Positions 1 through 11,059 of a DNA stretch of 64,000 nucleotides are shown here, piece by piece (positions within the stretch are counted from its first letter, which is position 1; the number at the start of each line of letters is the position of its first letter). Source of the stretch: Cognatishimia activa (lineage in GTDB: Bacteria > Pseudomonadota > Alphaproteobacteria > Rhodobacterales > Rhodobacteraceae); contig NZ_CP060010.1 in NCBI RefSeq assembly GCF_017798205.1, forward strand, positions 1,426,001 to 1,490,000, written 5' to 3'. The position numbers and the translations under genes were made by a program. The notes beneath the pieces were generated by a model. The model had not been told where the DNA came from, ran no database searches, and saw only the letters and a list, made by a program, of their open reading frames with translations.

Positions 1-72
1 CCTGAAGGCGCAGGCCTTGGGATCAACGTGGACGCACAGGCGCTGGGCGCTGCTGATCTGACTGTGGAGTAA
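1..72 (+). CDS. C-terminal end of a probable enolase-superfamily enzyme (partial)
   Basis: Only the last 23 codons are in the window, ending in TAA at 70-72. The visible tail contains PEGAGLGINVD, which resembles the usual C-terminus of mandelate racemase / muconate lactonizing enzymes (P-x-G-x-G-L-G-I-x-V-D). The family call rests on this short motif alone. The stop lies three bases before the start of the following aminotransferase, so the two genes are probably co-transcribed. Confidence 0.45.
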   Translation, partial: PEGAGLGINVDAQALGAADLTVE

Positions 73-75
73 GCC

Positions 76-1359
76 ATGCAGAAATTAACTACCCAAGCGG
101 AATGGGCCGCGCGTGCGAAAGCGGTTTTGCCCGCTGGCGGCTTCGGAAATTTCGACCCGTCTATGTTCATCAAAGAGGGCCGCGGATCGCGGGTCTGGGA
201 TGAGGATGGCAATGAATATGTCGACTATCTGATCGGCTCTGGCCCGATGCTTTTGGGCCATGGTCACCCCGAAGTTCTGGAGGCTGTTCTAGAGCAGCTC
301 CCGAAGGGTCAGACCTTTTTTGCGAACAACGCACTGGGCGTGGAACTGGCGGAGGATATCGTCAACGCGATGCCGTGTGGCGAACAGTTGCGCTATGTGT
401 CCTCGGGCGGAGAGGCGGATATGTACGCCATGCGCCTCGCGCGGGCGTTCACCGGGCGCGACAAGATCGTAAAGTTCGAAGGCGGCTATCACGGTATGAG
501 TGCTGAGGCACAGATGAGCCTTGCCCCCGTGAAGCAGGTGAACTTTCCGCAAGCGATTCCTGACAGCGCGGGCATTCCTCAGAGTGTCGCAGACGAAATG
601 CTGATCGCACCGTTTAATGATCCTGACTACATTCGCTCTCTTCTGGCTGAATATGAGGGGCAGGTGGCTGGCATCATCGTTGAGCCTCTTCAAAGGATCA
701 TTCCGCCGGAACCGGGTTTCCTGCAGCTTTTGCGAGAGGAAGCCGACAAATACGGCATCGTCCTGATCTTTGACGAGGTGGTTACAGGTTTTCGCTTTGC
801 CTATGGCGGCGCGCAGGAACTCTATGGCGTGACGCCGGATCTCTGCACCTTGGGCAAAGTCATTGGCGGAGGCTTTCCGCTGGCGGCCATTATTGGGCGC
901 ACAGATATCATGGCGCATTTTGATAAGGCCGTGGTCGGTGCGGATGGCTGGCTCATGCAACTTGGCACGCTTTCGGGAAATCCAGTGGCGACGATTGCGG
1001 GGATCAAGAGTCTCGAGATACTGCGACGCGAGGGCCAGTACGAAAAGCTGCGCGGGTTCGGTCATAAGGTACAGGACATGATCCGCAAAGCGCTGGATCC
1101 GGTGGGCATCGGATACCGTATCGTCGGCGATCCCACCCTGTTCGAGATCGTGTTCACCGATGCCAAGCCACGCACCTATCGCGATGTGCTTGGGGGTGAT
1201 GCGGCGGCTGGCAAAGTCTGGAATGACACCTTGCGCGCGCATGGGATCTTTAAGTCCCCTGGCAAGACATATCCGTCCTTGGCCCTCACGGATGCGGACA
1301 TGGAGATGACCTCTGACGCGATTTCACAGGCGGGGAAAGCGGTCGCGCAACTGGGTTAG
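76..1359 (+). CDS. class III PLP-dependent aminotransferase (glutamate-1-semialdehyde aminomutase-like)
   Basis: A 427-residue fold-type I PLP enzyme. The PLP lysine is K261 in TLGKVIGGGFP, and the cofactor-pyridine aspartate is D233 in IFDEVVTGFR. Overall it looks like the glutamate-1-semialdehyde 2,1-aminomutase / omega-transaminase branch. The start ATG follows a GGAG at 66-69 and lies three bases after the preceding stop. Because that neighbour looks like an enolase-superfamily catabolic enzyme, I infer a role in an amino or sugar-acid catabolic pathway rather than heme synthesis. The substrate cannot be read from sequence. Confidence 0.85.
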   Translation: MQKLTTQAEWAARAKAVLPAGGFGNFDPSMFIKEGRGSRVWDEDGNEYVDYLIGSGPMLLGHGHPEVLEAVLEQLPKGQTFFANNALGVELAEDIVNAMPCGEQLRYVSSGGEADMYAMRLARAFTGRDKIVKFEGGYHGMSAEAQMSLAPVKQVNFPQAIPDSAGIPQSVADEMLIAPFNDPDYIRSLLAEYEGQVAGIIVEPLQRIIPPEPGFLQLLREEADKYGIVLIFDEVVTGFRFAYGGAQELYGVTPDLCTLGKVIGGGFPLAAIIGRTDIMAHFDKAVVGADGWLMQLGTLSGNPVATIAGIKSLEILRREGQYEKLRGFGHKVQDMIRKALDPVGIGYRIVGDPTLFEIVFTDAKPRTYRDVLGGDAAAGKVWNDTLRAHGIFKSPGKTYPSLALTDADMEMTSDAISQAGKAVAQLG

Positions 1360-2072
1360 AAGAACCGGCGCACCCAGCTGTCAGGTAAGAGGCGCAACAG
1401 GCGAAAGACGCCTGCGAATGGATAGGGAAAGGCCGTGCGGAATTTGCGGCGTTTCATGTTGCGGATTACATGATCGGCGGCGACGTCTGGCATCATCAGT
1501 TGCGTCATCTGAAAGCTGTTTTTCTGCGTGAGGCGGGTCTCGATAAAGCCCGGATTGGTGACTTGTACCCGCACCTTCGTGGATTTCAGATCGAGGTAAA
1601 GGTTCTCGGCCAGATGCATCAGAGCAGCTTTGCTGGTGCTATATCCGACCGCTCCGGGCAAGCCGTGGTAGGCGGCAAGAGAACCGATCAGGACGATGTG
1701 GCCCTCATCCTTGGCAACAAAGCGGGACACGATGTCAGGTAACACACGCATCGCGCCAAGCACGTTGACATCCATCATAAAGAGACCCTTATCGCGGTCC
1801 CAATCTTGCGCTGTCATCGGGTCATAGGCACCAGCGCAGTAGATCACGCCATCGATGTCTGGCAGCGCCGAAAGCGCCGCGTCGACCGAGGTCTGATCGG
1901 TGAGGTCCATCGGAAGGATCTGGGCATCCTCAACGTCGATATCCCGCAAGCGACTTTCCGAGCGCGCCGACAAAACCAAGGCGCAGCCCTCAGCAGACAG
2001 CTTTTCCGCAAGGCTGCGGCCCAACCCTTCTGAGGCACCGATAATCCAATAGGTTTTTGCAAGCTTGGTCAT
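1356..2072 (-). CDS. SDR-family NAD(P)-dependent oxidoreductase
   Basis: A 238-residue short-chain dehydrogenase/reductase. It has the nucleotide-binding GASEGLG at 12-18, S131, and the catalytic YSTSK with Y144 and K148. It is last in a three-gene minus-strand operon. Its ATG overlaps the stop of the MFS gene as ATGA (2069-2072), which implies translational coupling. SDR, GPH-type MFS and chalcone-isomerase-like genes are linked in the sigmaE-ChrR singlet-oxygen regulon of Rhodobacter as I recall it, and the upstream promoter here supports that. The substrate is unknown. It converges with and overlaps the aminotransferase by four bases. Confidence 0.88.
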   Translation of the reverse strand: MTKLAKTYWIIGASEGLGRSLAEKLSAEGCALVLSARSESRLRDIDVEDAQILPMDLTDQTSVDAALSALPDIDGVIYCAGAYDPMTAQDWDRDKGLFMMDVNVLGAMRVLPDIVSRFVAKDEGHIVLIGSLAAYHGLPGAVGYSTSKAALMHLAENLYLDLKSTKVRVQVTNPGFIETRLTQKNSFQMTQLMMPDVAADHVIRNMKRRKFRTAFPYPFAGVFRLLRLLPDSWVRRFF

Positions 2073-3274
2073 GGTTGGAAGGTCTTTTTTGGCAGGGTGA
2101 GGGTGATCAAAATCGCAAGGATCTTTAACCCGCAGGGGATCAACGCATAGAGCAGCGTGAGGCTGGCGAGCGCTTCGGCCGAGTTTTCGGTGGCGGATTG
2201 AAACCCTTGCCGATCCAGAATGGGCAGCACGAGGCCGGCGGCCAGCGCCAGCGTCATTTTATTGGCAAAGGACCAGAACCCAAAGGCTTGACCCGCCTGT
2301 AAACCGGCGCGGGCCAGGACTGAGGAAAACAAAGCTGGCAAGATCAACATATCCGCGCCTAGGGCAAAACCTGACCCGATGCAGATGATGGCAAATGCGG
2401 TGGCTTCTCCGCCGGTAAGCGTCGCGGCCCATCCGAAACTTGCGATGGCGAGGCTCATGGCGGCGACCAAGGTCAGGCGCGGGCCGATGTGGGCTGCGGC
2501 TTTGGTCCAGACCGGGATGGATAGGGCGGCTGCGACGAAAAAGACGATCAGAAAAGGACCTGCGGCGTCTGGCAGCATGAGGCGGTCTTCGACAAAGAAC
2601 ACGAAGAGCGTCGAAGTGATCGCGACTGGCAAAGTATTTACGCAGGTCAGCAGTAGGAGGTTGCCTCCGCCAGACGCAATCAGCGCTTTGAAGTTCAGCT
2701 TTTCCTCAACCTGAACAGAGGTCGTCCAAAGCGGTCTGCTGAACAGTCCCGCGAAAAAAATAAGACCCATGAGGGCGATGCCAAATCCCACATACCCCAG
2801 CCAGATCGGCAAGGATGCGGCAAGGATGATGCCAAGCAGGCTCCCCCCTTCGCGCCATTTGGCGACAGAGATCATCTCCTGAGGTGCATCGCCCTCACTG
2901 AGCGCGCGGGTCTGGCCGTAAAACAGGATCGAGGCCAGGCTGAAGCTGGTGAAAACCAGAGCCAGCACCAAGACCAACCAAAGGATTGGGTCGAAGGGTG
3001 GCGCGACAGAAAACAGGCACAGAAACCCGAGGGCGAGGCCGGTGACGGCCAGCGCGACAAAGCTGCGCTTTCGGTTAGGGTAGCGGTCTACCATCCATCC
3101 CAAAACCGGATCCTGCACAAAGTCCAAGACGCGGAGGCCCAGCAAGATGGCTCCGACGGTTGCAAGGCTCAGCCCAAGGTCGACTCCGGCATAGCGCGGC
3201 AGATGAATGTACAAAGGCAGGCCAGCCGCAGCCAGCCCCATTGCAAAGAGCCCAATCGCCGGAGCGCGCATCAT
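2069..3274 (-). CDS. MFS transporter, GPH-like
   Basis: A 401-residue integral membrane protein with about 12 hydrophobic segments. The loop motif DPVLGWMVDRYPNRKRS near residues 55-72 is the conserved MFS cytoplasmic loop in the glycoside-pentoside-hexuronide style. It starts at ATG 3274, overlapping the stop of the upstream gene as ATGA, and its own stop overlaps the SDR start in the same way. The substrate cannot be predicted. Placement between the CHI-like protein and the SDR suggests a stress-responsive lipid or membrane function rather than sugar uptake; this is inference from context. Confidence 0.85.
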   Translation of the reverse strand: MMRAPAIGLFAMGLAAAGLPLYIHLPRYAGVDLGLSLATVGAILLGLRVLDFVQDPVLGWMVDRYPNRKRSFVALAVTGLALGFLCLFSVAPPFDPILWLVLVLALVFTSFSLASILFYGQTRALSEGDAPQEMISVAKWREGGSLLGIILAASLPIWLGYVGFGIALMGLIFFAGLFSRPLWTTSVQVEEKLNFKALIASGGGNLLLLTCVNTLPVAITSTLFVFFVEDRLMLPDAAGPFLIVFFVAAALSIPVWTKAAAHIGPRLTLVAAMSLAIASFGWAATLTGGEATAFAIICIGSGFALGADMLILPALFSSVLARAGLQAGQAFGFWSFANKMTLALAAGLVLPILDRQGFQSATENSAEALASLTLLYALIPCGLKILAILITLTLPKKTFQP

Positions 3275-3819
3275 AGGCCTCGCAGTCGACGGGATACGGC
3301 GGGAAAACGGCTGTCCAGCGACAACCAGATATCCAGAAACCGTGCGCGAATATTTGGATGGGTCAGGCGGCAGGTCTGCCGGTTGTTGCGAAAAAGCGAG
3401 ACGCGGTCTCTTGCGGAACCAATCGCGAGGAATCTGTCTCCGGGTCCGACGTCGGCAAAGCAGGTTTGCAGTTTGCGCGCGATCTGAGGGTGATCCGTTT
3501 GCGTGCCCTCAAGGCGGTCAAATTCTTCCATCGTCGCGGTGGTCAGGCTCTTCTTGGAGAACCGGCGCGCGTATTTCAGCTCTATTGCGGCGGGTTCAGT
3601 CGGATCATAGCGCGCACCGTTTGGGGTAAAGACCGCGATGTCAAACACGCGAAAGCCCAGCCATGTCACCGTGTCCTGTGCCGAGATTTGGGCATCCTCA
3701 ATCTGGGTCAGAGGTAGAGGAGCGATGTCATCCGCAACGCTCATGCCACCTGTCAGAAGACAAGCCGCTACAGAGGCTGCTTTTGGGGCACTCTGACTGA
3801 AAACCGAACCAAATCGCAC
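3271..3819 (-). CDS. chalcone isomerase-like domain protein, exported
   Basis: A 182-residue protein starting at GTG 3819 with GAGGG a few bases upstream. Residues 1-28 read as a signal peptide with an alanine-rich core ending near SVAD. The remainder (WLGFRVFDIAVFTPNG, ALEIKY-like ELKYARRFSK, LSLDSRFP near the end) resembles the bacterial chalcone-isomerase-like family, which lacks flavonoid activity. It is the first gene of the operon with the MFS transporter and SDR genes, joined by ATGA overlaps. A sigmaE-like promoter lies about 20 bases upstream. Probably periplasmic; function unknown. Confidence 0.7.
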   Translation of the reverse strand: MRFGSVFSQSAPKAASVAACLLTGGMSVADDIAPLPLTQIEDAQISAQDTVTWLGFRVFDIAVFTPNGARYDPTEPAAIELKYARRFSKKSLTTATMEEFDRLEGTQTDHPQIARKLQTCFADVGPGDRFLAIGSARDRVSLFRNNRQTCRLTHPNIRARFLDIWLSLDSRFPAVSRRLRGL

Positions 3820-3844
3820 CTGCGTCCCTCGCCGTGGTTTGGGA

Positions 3845-3874
3845 CTGTTACGCGGGAAAGCCTGTGGCGGATCA
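3845..3874 (-). promoter_or_regulatory. sigmaE (RpoE/ChrR)-type promoter candidate
   Basis: On the minus strand TGATCC (3874-3869) is separated by 18 bases from TAACAG (3850-3845). This matches the TGATCC-N18-TAA pattern of sigmaE promoters in Rhodobacter as I recall it. The expected transcript would start about 20 bases before the GTG at 3819. It drives the CHI-like/MFS/SDR operon, whose homologues belong to the singlet-oxygen regulon. Confidence 0.55.
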
Positions 3875-3889
3875 TTCTAAGGGGCGGAT

Positions 3890-4588
3890 TTAAACCAAAA
3901 GATCCGTGTAAATCGGGATCTGATTTGCATGCTCTCGCATCAGGCTTTCCGCCCGCATCGCATCGCGTCTGAGGATCGCGTCCAAGATCAAACGATGCTG
4001 CATATTGGCGAACTTGAGGCGCGTGATCTCTTCGTCAGCTTTGTCGGCATTGAAAACGACAGAGCCGAGGCTGACCAAAGGCAGATGCGCCAGCCGTTGA
4101 TAGGCATGGCCAATAAAGCGGTTGTCGGCGGCCGTCATGATGGCCTGATGAAAGTCGCGGTTCAGCGATTGAAATCCGGTGACGCGCTGGGCGGGATCCT
4201 GATCGCTCGCCAGCACGGTGTCGATGTCCTCAATGATTTGACCGAGGTCTGTTGCGAGGGCCACATCAATGCCTTCACGGGCCAAAGTGCCCGCAGCCAG
4301 ACCTTCGAGTACGCCACGCACCTCATAGGCCTGCGCCAACTCGTGTGAGTTAAAGGACAGGACCGTATAGCCGCGTCCGTCACGTTTGCGGATGAGCCCT
4401 TCGGATTCCAAAGCCTGCAACGCCATGCGGGCTGGCGTGCGCGAGACGTCCAGCATTTCTGACACCAACACTTCGCTGATTTTTGTATCCGCTTTCAGCG
4501 AACCATCCATAATCCGCTGCCGCAGGATCGTGACGACTTTCTGGTCGGATGTGGTGTTTTCATCAGCGGTCACAAGGGTTTGAGGCAT
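3890..4588 (-). CDS. GntR-family regulator with FCD domain
   Basis: A 232-residue regulator. The N-terminal winged helix covers about 15-80 (SEVLVSEMLDVSRTPARMAL, then ALESEGLIRKRDGRGYTV). The C-terminal FCD effector domain covers about 85-225 and carries the spaced histidines expected for metal-assisted ligand binding (NRDFHQAI, MQHRLI, REHANQ). It resembles VanR/FadR-type regulators of aromatic catabolism. It is transcribed divergently from pobA across a 116-base AT-rich gap with inverted repeats, so I infer that it controls pobA and itself, with 4-hydroxybenzoate or a product as a likely effector. Confidence 0.88.
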   Translation of the reverse strand: MPQTLVTADENTTSDQKVVTILRQRIMDGSLKADTKISEVLVSEMLDVSRTPARMALQALESEGLIRKRDGRGYTVLSFNSHELAQAYEVRGVLEGLAAGTLAREGIDVALATDLGQIIEDIDTVLASDQDPAQRVTGFQSLNRDFHQAIMTAADNRFIGHAYQRLAHLPLVSLGSVVFNADKADEEITRLKFANMQHRLILDAILRRDAMRAESLMREHANQIPIYTDLLV

Positions 4589-4605
4589 TTAAAGGATTTC
4601 TCATA

Positions 4606-4677
4606 ATGTATCCAATGAATATGTAAATATCAGAATAGAGTCGAAAAAACTAGGAAAAATCCTAAAAATGGATACAT
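4606..4677. promoter_or_regulatory. candidate GntR operator pair in the gntR-pobA intergenic region
   Basis: ATGTATCCA (4606-4614) and its exact inverse TGGATACAT (4669-4677) flank the two promoter regions. Between them lies a second inverted repeat, TAGGA-AAAA-TCCTA (4651-4664). The spacing of about 54 bases between the outer arms suggests two operator sites, one per promoter. Assignment to the adjacent regulator is by location only. Confidence 0.5.
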
Positions 4678-4686
4678 AAATGGTGA

Positions 4687-6426
<1,740 letters not shown>

Positions 6427-6434
<8 letters not shown>

Positions 6435-9375
6435 GCAGACGCCCTCCTTCTGGATCAAAGAAATGCGCCGAGACGATCTCGACAGGGGTTTCGTAATTCT
6501 TGATCGGGTTTACGGCGCGCAGCTTCTCGCCCATGCGCTGATCCCCGCCATTCACATAGCCAAGGCCGATGTATTCCTTCAGCATCGGTGAGTAGCACAC
6601 AGAGGTCACGTGCCCCTGATCCACCCAGGCCGAGACCTCTCCGGTTTCGTTCATCAGATGTGAGCCGGCATGGATGCCCTGGCCATTCAGCGACCGCAGG
6701 CCGACAAGCCGTGGCCCGTTCGGATCAAGCTGCGCTTCGCGTTGGCTGTTGTGGAAGCCGATGCAGTCTTTCTTGCGCGAGACCATCCGGTCCAGACCCA
6801 TATTGAGCGCGGTCATACGGCCGTCGATCTCGGCCCCTGTGACGTGGCCCTTTTCGATCCGCATGACGTTGAGCGCCTCAAGACCGTAAGGTGTCACGCC
6901 CAGATCCGCGCCAACCTCCATCATGCGGCGCACAAGCGCGTCGCCATAGCGGGTAGGGACTGCGATCTCATAGGCCAGCTCACCCGAGAATGAGATCCTA
7001 AAGAGGCGTGCTTTTAGACCACCACAGACGGTGATCTCGGCGCATCCCATGAAGGGGAAGGCCTCGTTGCTGATATCGTGATCTTTGTCGACGATACGTG
7101 CGAGCAATTCACGAGATTTTGGCCCGGCGACCGCAAACTGTGCCCATGCGTCGGTGGTCGAGATGATCTGAACATCCATCTCAGGGAACAGACATTGGCG
7201 CGCGAAATCCATGTTGCGATAGACGAGTACTGCGTTCGCTGTCGTGGTCGTCACAACGTAATGATCCTCGGCAAAGCGCGCTGCGGTGCCGTCGTCATAA
7301 AGCATCCCGTCTTCGCGCATCATGAGGCCATAGCGCACCTTGCCGACAGGCAATTTCGCGAAACCGTTCACGTAAAGCTTGGACAGGAATTCGCCCGCGT
7401 CTTTGCCCTGTACGTCGATTTTGCCAAGCGTCGTCACATCGCAGATGCCCACGTTGGTGCGTGTGGCGATGACTTCGCGGTCGACAGACTGACGCCAGGT
7501 GGTTTCGCCCTTTTGAGGGAACCACATCGCCCGCATCCAGAGGCCGACTTCTTGGAAAACGGCGCCCTGTTCTTCGGCCCATTTATGGCTGGGTGTGAGG
7601 CGTTTGGGGCGGAAGTTTTCGAGCGTCGAGCGGCCCGCGAGCGCGCCCATGGCAACGGGCACGTAAGGTGGACGATAGATCGTGGTGCCTGTTTCTGGGA
7701 TCGACTTGCCGGTCTTTTCGGCCATGACGGCCAAACCCAGAACATTGGCGGTTTTGCCTTGGTCTGTGGCCATGCCGAGCGTGGTGTAGCGTTTGAGGTG
7801 CTCAACGCTGACATAGCCCTCTTGATGGGCAAGCTTGACGTCTTTGACGGTCACATCGTTTTGGAAGTCGACCCAAGCGCGTTTCTTACTGGGGACGTAC
7901 CAATAGGCAGAGATGCCGGTCGCTTCGCCTTCGACTTCGGGCAGGGTCATGACCTTGGATTTGATGCCCAGATCATTCAGCGCCTGTTTCGCCTGAGACA
8001 CTCCGTCGGCCATCACGTTGCCCATGTCATAGACGCCACGGGCGGCTCCGGCGACGATTTGCCCGGGGGGTAGGTCGCCAGCCGGGACAAAGGCTGCGAT
8101 ATCTTCGCGCCACTCGGGGCGGCCGCGTTGGTGGCAGGTCATACCGAGGTTCGGGGAATAGCCGCCAGAGACCGCGATCGAGCCGCAAAGGATGTTGGTT
8201 GTGTATCCCTTGGCAGTTTGAACGATGGCTTCGGTGACGCCGTGGCGGCCCTTGGTGTCAAGGATCACCCCGCCGCGATGGACCTCTGTGCCGTCGATCT
8301 CTGGGCCTTCGTTGCGAGTGTCGACCACGGCCGGTACGTTGACGCCCTTCGCCATAAGATCGCGCGCGGTTTTGTAGCCGTCGTCGTTGTTGGTGAAGAC
8401 CAGAACAGACTTTGCCGTCGCCGTCGCCCAGCGGTTGGCATAGGCGCGCACGGCACTTGCCATCATGATCCCCGGACGGTCGTTATTGGCGAAACCGATG
8501 TGGCGCTCATGGGCACCTGCCGCGACAATCGCGCGTTTGGAATAAATGCGCCACATGGTCTGACGCGGCTTGCCCGCGCCGGGGGTGATCAGGTGGTCTG
8601 CGTTGCGTTCAAGCGCGCCATAAATGCCGTGGTCATAAGCGCCAAACACCGTGGTGCGCGGCATGATCCGCACGTTCGGCAGGGACGCAAGTTCGGCCTG
8701 AGTGGCTGCGGCCCAGTCGCTGCCGGATTGATCGGCAATGGACATGGTTTCGGCCAAGAGGCGACCGCCGAGCAGTTTGTCTTCTTCGGCAAGGATCACA
8801 CGTGCGCCTGCGCGGCCCGCCGTCAAAGCTGCCATTAGACCAGCTGGGCCCGAGCCAATCACCAGCACATCGCAATGCAGGAAGCCTTTGTCATAGGCGT
8901 CGGGGTCGTTTTCCTCTGTGACGCTGCCCAGACCCGCGGCGCGGCGGATCGCAGGTTCGTAGAGCTTTTCCCAAAAGGCTTTCGGCCACATGAAAGTTTT
9001 GTAGTAGAACCCCGCGCTCAGGAAATCCGAGAAGAGATCGTTGATCGCCAGAAAGTCACGCTTAAGGCTTGGGAAGCGGTTTTGAGAATTTGCGACAAGG
9101 CCGTCGTAAAGCTCTATGGTGGTTGCCCGCGTGTTGGGCTCCTGCCGTGCGCCTTCGCGCAATTCAACGAGCGCGTTGGGTTCCTCAGATCCCGCAGTCA
9201 CGACGCCGCGAGGGCGGTGGTATTTGAACGAGCGGCCCATGAGCTGAACGCCATTGGCAAGCAATGCTGAGGCAAGCGTGTCGCCCTGCAACCCGTTGTA
9301 GGATTGGCCGTCGAACTTGAACCCAAGGGCGGTGCCATGGTCCACCAGACCGCCGCTTAAACGATAGCCACTCAT
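6427..9375 (-). CDS. soxA: sarcosine oxidase alpha subunit
   Basis: A 982-residue multidomain subunit. An N-terminal ferredoxin-like segment (GLQGDTLASALLANG) comes first. An NAD-binding/flavin oxidoreductase domain starts near residue 170 (VLVIGSGPAGLMAALTAGRA). The C-terminal GcvT/aminomethyltransferase-like half starts near residue 600 (RSVDREVIATRTNVGICDVT) and is where tetrahydrofolate accepts the methylene group. The ATG at 9375 overlaps the soxD stop as TGATG; the GTG one codon earlier is less likely. Length is normal for heterotetrameric SoxA. Confidence 0.95.
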
Positions 9376-9659
9376 CACGCGGTCCCCTTGTTCTTTGCCA
9401 CATCCTGCGCCAGTTCAGCGCCAAGGATTTCATGGGTTGAGACATTGCGGGTCACGACGATCCAGTTGCGGTCGCCATATTCGTGGTACCAAAGCTCGCG
9501 ATGCACGCCGGGCGGGTTTTCGCGGGTGTAGACATAGTCATAGAACTCTTGTGGCGCGGTTTCGGACTGCCAGTCGGGGCGATCCAAGAGGGTGGCGTCG
9601 CCAAGGTAGGTGAATTCTCCGGCGTCGCGGGGGCCAAGAAGCGGGTGGGGGATCAACAT
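9375..9659 (-). CDS. soxD: sarcosine oxidase delta subunit, zinc-site variant
   Basis: A 94-residue SoxD, identified by position between soxB and soxA and by GPRDAGEFTYLGD and YTRENPPGVHRELWYHE-type blocks. Canonical SoxD binds zinc through an N-terminal CPxC pair plus a His and a later Cys. This protein has no cysteine at all: the N-terminal pair is replaced by the stretch PHPLLGP and the later Cys is gone, although HEYG is kept. Zinc is therefore probably not bound. It starts at ATG 9659, 11 bases after the soxB stop. Confidence 0.88.
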   Translation of the reverse strand: MLIPHPLLGPRDAGEFTYLGDATLLDRPDWQSETAPQEFYDYVYTRENPPGVHRELWYHEYGDRNWIVVTRNVSTHEILGAELAQDVAKNKGTA

Positions 9660-9670
9660 CGCGTCGCCTC

Positions 9671-10921
9671 CTAGTGCAAGTTCGGCTGCGCACCGGCGCC
9701 GAGTTCGTCGATCATGTGACCGGTTTTGTAGCGATCCAGCCGCAGAGCGGTCGCGACCTTGTGCGGCGTGTCTGTCGCCATCAGATGGGCAAAGCAATAG
9801 CCCGAGGCAGGCGTCGCCTTGAAGCCGCCATAGCACCAGCCGCCATTGAAATAGAGGCCTTTTATCGGGGTCTGGTCAATGAAGGGCGAGCCATCCATCG
9901 ACATATCCATGATGCCGCCCCAAGACCTCAGAACCCGCGCGCGGGCGATATTGGGGAAGATCGAGATGCCCTCTTCGACGACCTCTTCGACGGTCGGCAG
10001 GTTCCCGCGCCAAGCGTAGGAATTGTAGTAATCAAGGTTGCCGCCAAAGACCAAACCGCCCTTGTCAGACTGGCTGATATAGAAGTGACCCGCGCCGTAC
10101 GTGATCACGCCTGGCAGGATGGGTTTCAGCCCTTCAGTGACAAACGCCTGCAAGACATGGCTTTCAATGGGCAAGCGCAGCCCGGCTTTCGCCATGACCT
10201 CACTGGACCGCCCCGCCACAGCCACGCCGATCTTTGGGGCCATGATGTCGCCGCGCGTGGTCTCGACGCCTTTGACCTCGCCGTTTTCGATCTTGAAGCC
10301 AGTCACTTCGCAGTTTTGGATGATGTCGACGCCGTGTTGATCGGCCCCACGCGCGTAGCCCCAAGCCACCGCATCGTGCCGCGCCGTGCCCGCGCGGGGT
10401 TGCAGCAGGCCGCCCATGATGGGGAAACGCGCGCTTTCGGTGTTCAGGAAAGGATAGAGCTCTTTCACGCCCGCTTTATCCAAGATCACCGCGTCTGACC
10501 CATGCAATAGGATCGAATTCCCCCGCCGGATCGCCGCATCACGCTGGGCGTCATTGTGAAACAGGTTGATGATGCCACGTTGCGACATCATCGCGTTGAA
10601 GTTCAGATCCTGCTCAAGGTTTTCCCACAGCTTCAGGGAAAGCTCATAGAACGGCTGGTTCCCATGCATCATGTAGTTGGAGCGCACAATCGTCGTGTTT
10701 CGGCCCACATTGCCGCCGCCAATCCACCTACGTTCCAGCAAGGCAATGCGGGATTTCTTGTAGACTTTGGCCAGATAGTAGGCGGTCGCCAAACCATGCC
10801 CGCCACCGCCAACAACGATGAAATCATAGTTTTTCTGCGGCTCGGCATCGCGCCACGCAGGGGTCCATCCTTTGTGACCGGTCAGCGCCTCTTTAAAGAT
10901 GCGCAGAGCATTATATCGCAT
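9671..10921 (-). CDS. soxB: sarcosine oxidase beta subunit
   Basis: A 416-residue FAD/FMN subunit holding the sarcosine-oxidising centre. The N-terminus shows the Rossmann motif VVGGGGHGLATAYYL near residues 38-52. The segment GTARHDAVAWG supplies a histidine compatible with the covalent-FMN histidine of the family. ATG 10921 is chosen because GGGGAG lies immediately upstream; an in-frame GTG at 10933 overlaps that Shine-Dalgarno sequence. First gene of the operon soxB-soxD-soxA-soxG. Confidence 0.95.
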   Translation of the reverse strand: MRYNALRIFKEALTGHKGWTPAWRDAEPQKNYDFIVVGGGGHGLATAYYLAKVYKKSRIALLERRWIGGGNVGRNTTIVRSNYMMHGNQPFYELSLKLWENLEQDLNFNAMMSQRGIINLFHNDAQRDAAIRRGNSILLHGSDAVILDKAGVKELYPFLNTESARFPIMGGLLQPRAGTARHDAVAWGYARGADQHGVDIIQNCEVTGFKIENGEVKGVETTRGDIMAPKIGVAVAGRSSEVMAKAGLRLPIESHVLQAFVTEGLKPILPGVITYGAGHFYISQSDKGGLVFGGNLDYYNSYAWRGNLPTVEEVVEEGISIFPNIARARVLRSWGGIMDMSMDGSPFIDQTPIKGLYFNGGWCYGGFKATPASGYCFAHLMATDTPHKVATALRLDRYKTGHMIDELGAGAQPNLH

Positions 10922-11013
10922 GCGTCTCCCCACTGCGTTTTGCTGAGTGCTTCACGCGACAAGAATGACCGCCGTAAACCTGTATGCTTGCGCTTTTGCG
11001 ACACTCTATGTCG

Positions 11014-11031
11014 AAAGTTGATCACGACTTT
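11014..11031. promoter_or_regulatory. possible operator upstream of soxB
   Basis: AAAGT (11014-11018) and ACTTT (11027-11031) form a short inverted repeat around TGATCACG in the 126-base gap between the soxB start and the end of the BetI-like gene. It could bind the adjacent TetR-family protein. The arms are short, so support is weak. Confidence 0.25.
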
Positions 11032-11059
11032 AGCAGAGGTATCGCTGAGCAATGAACCT

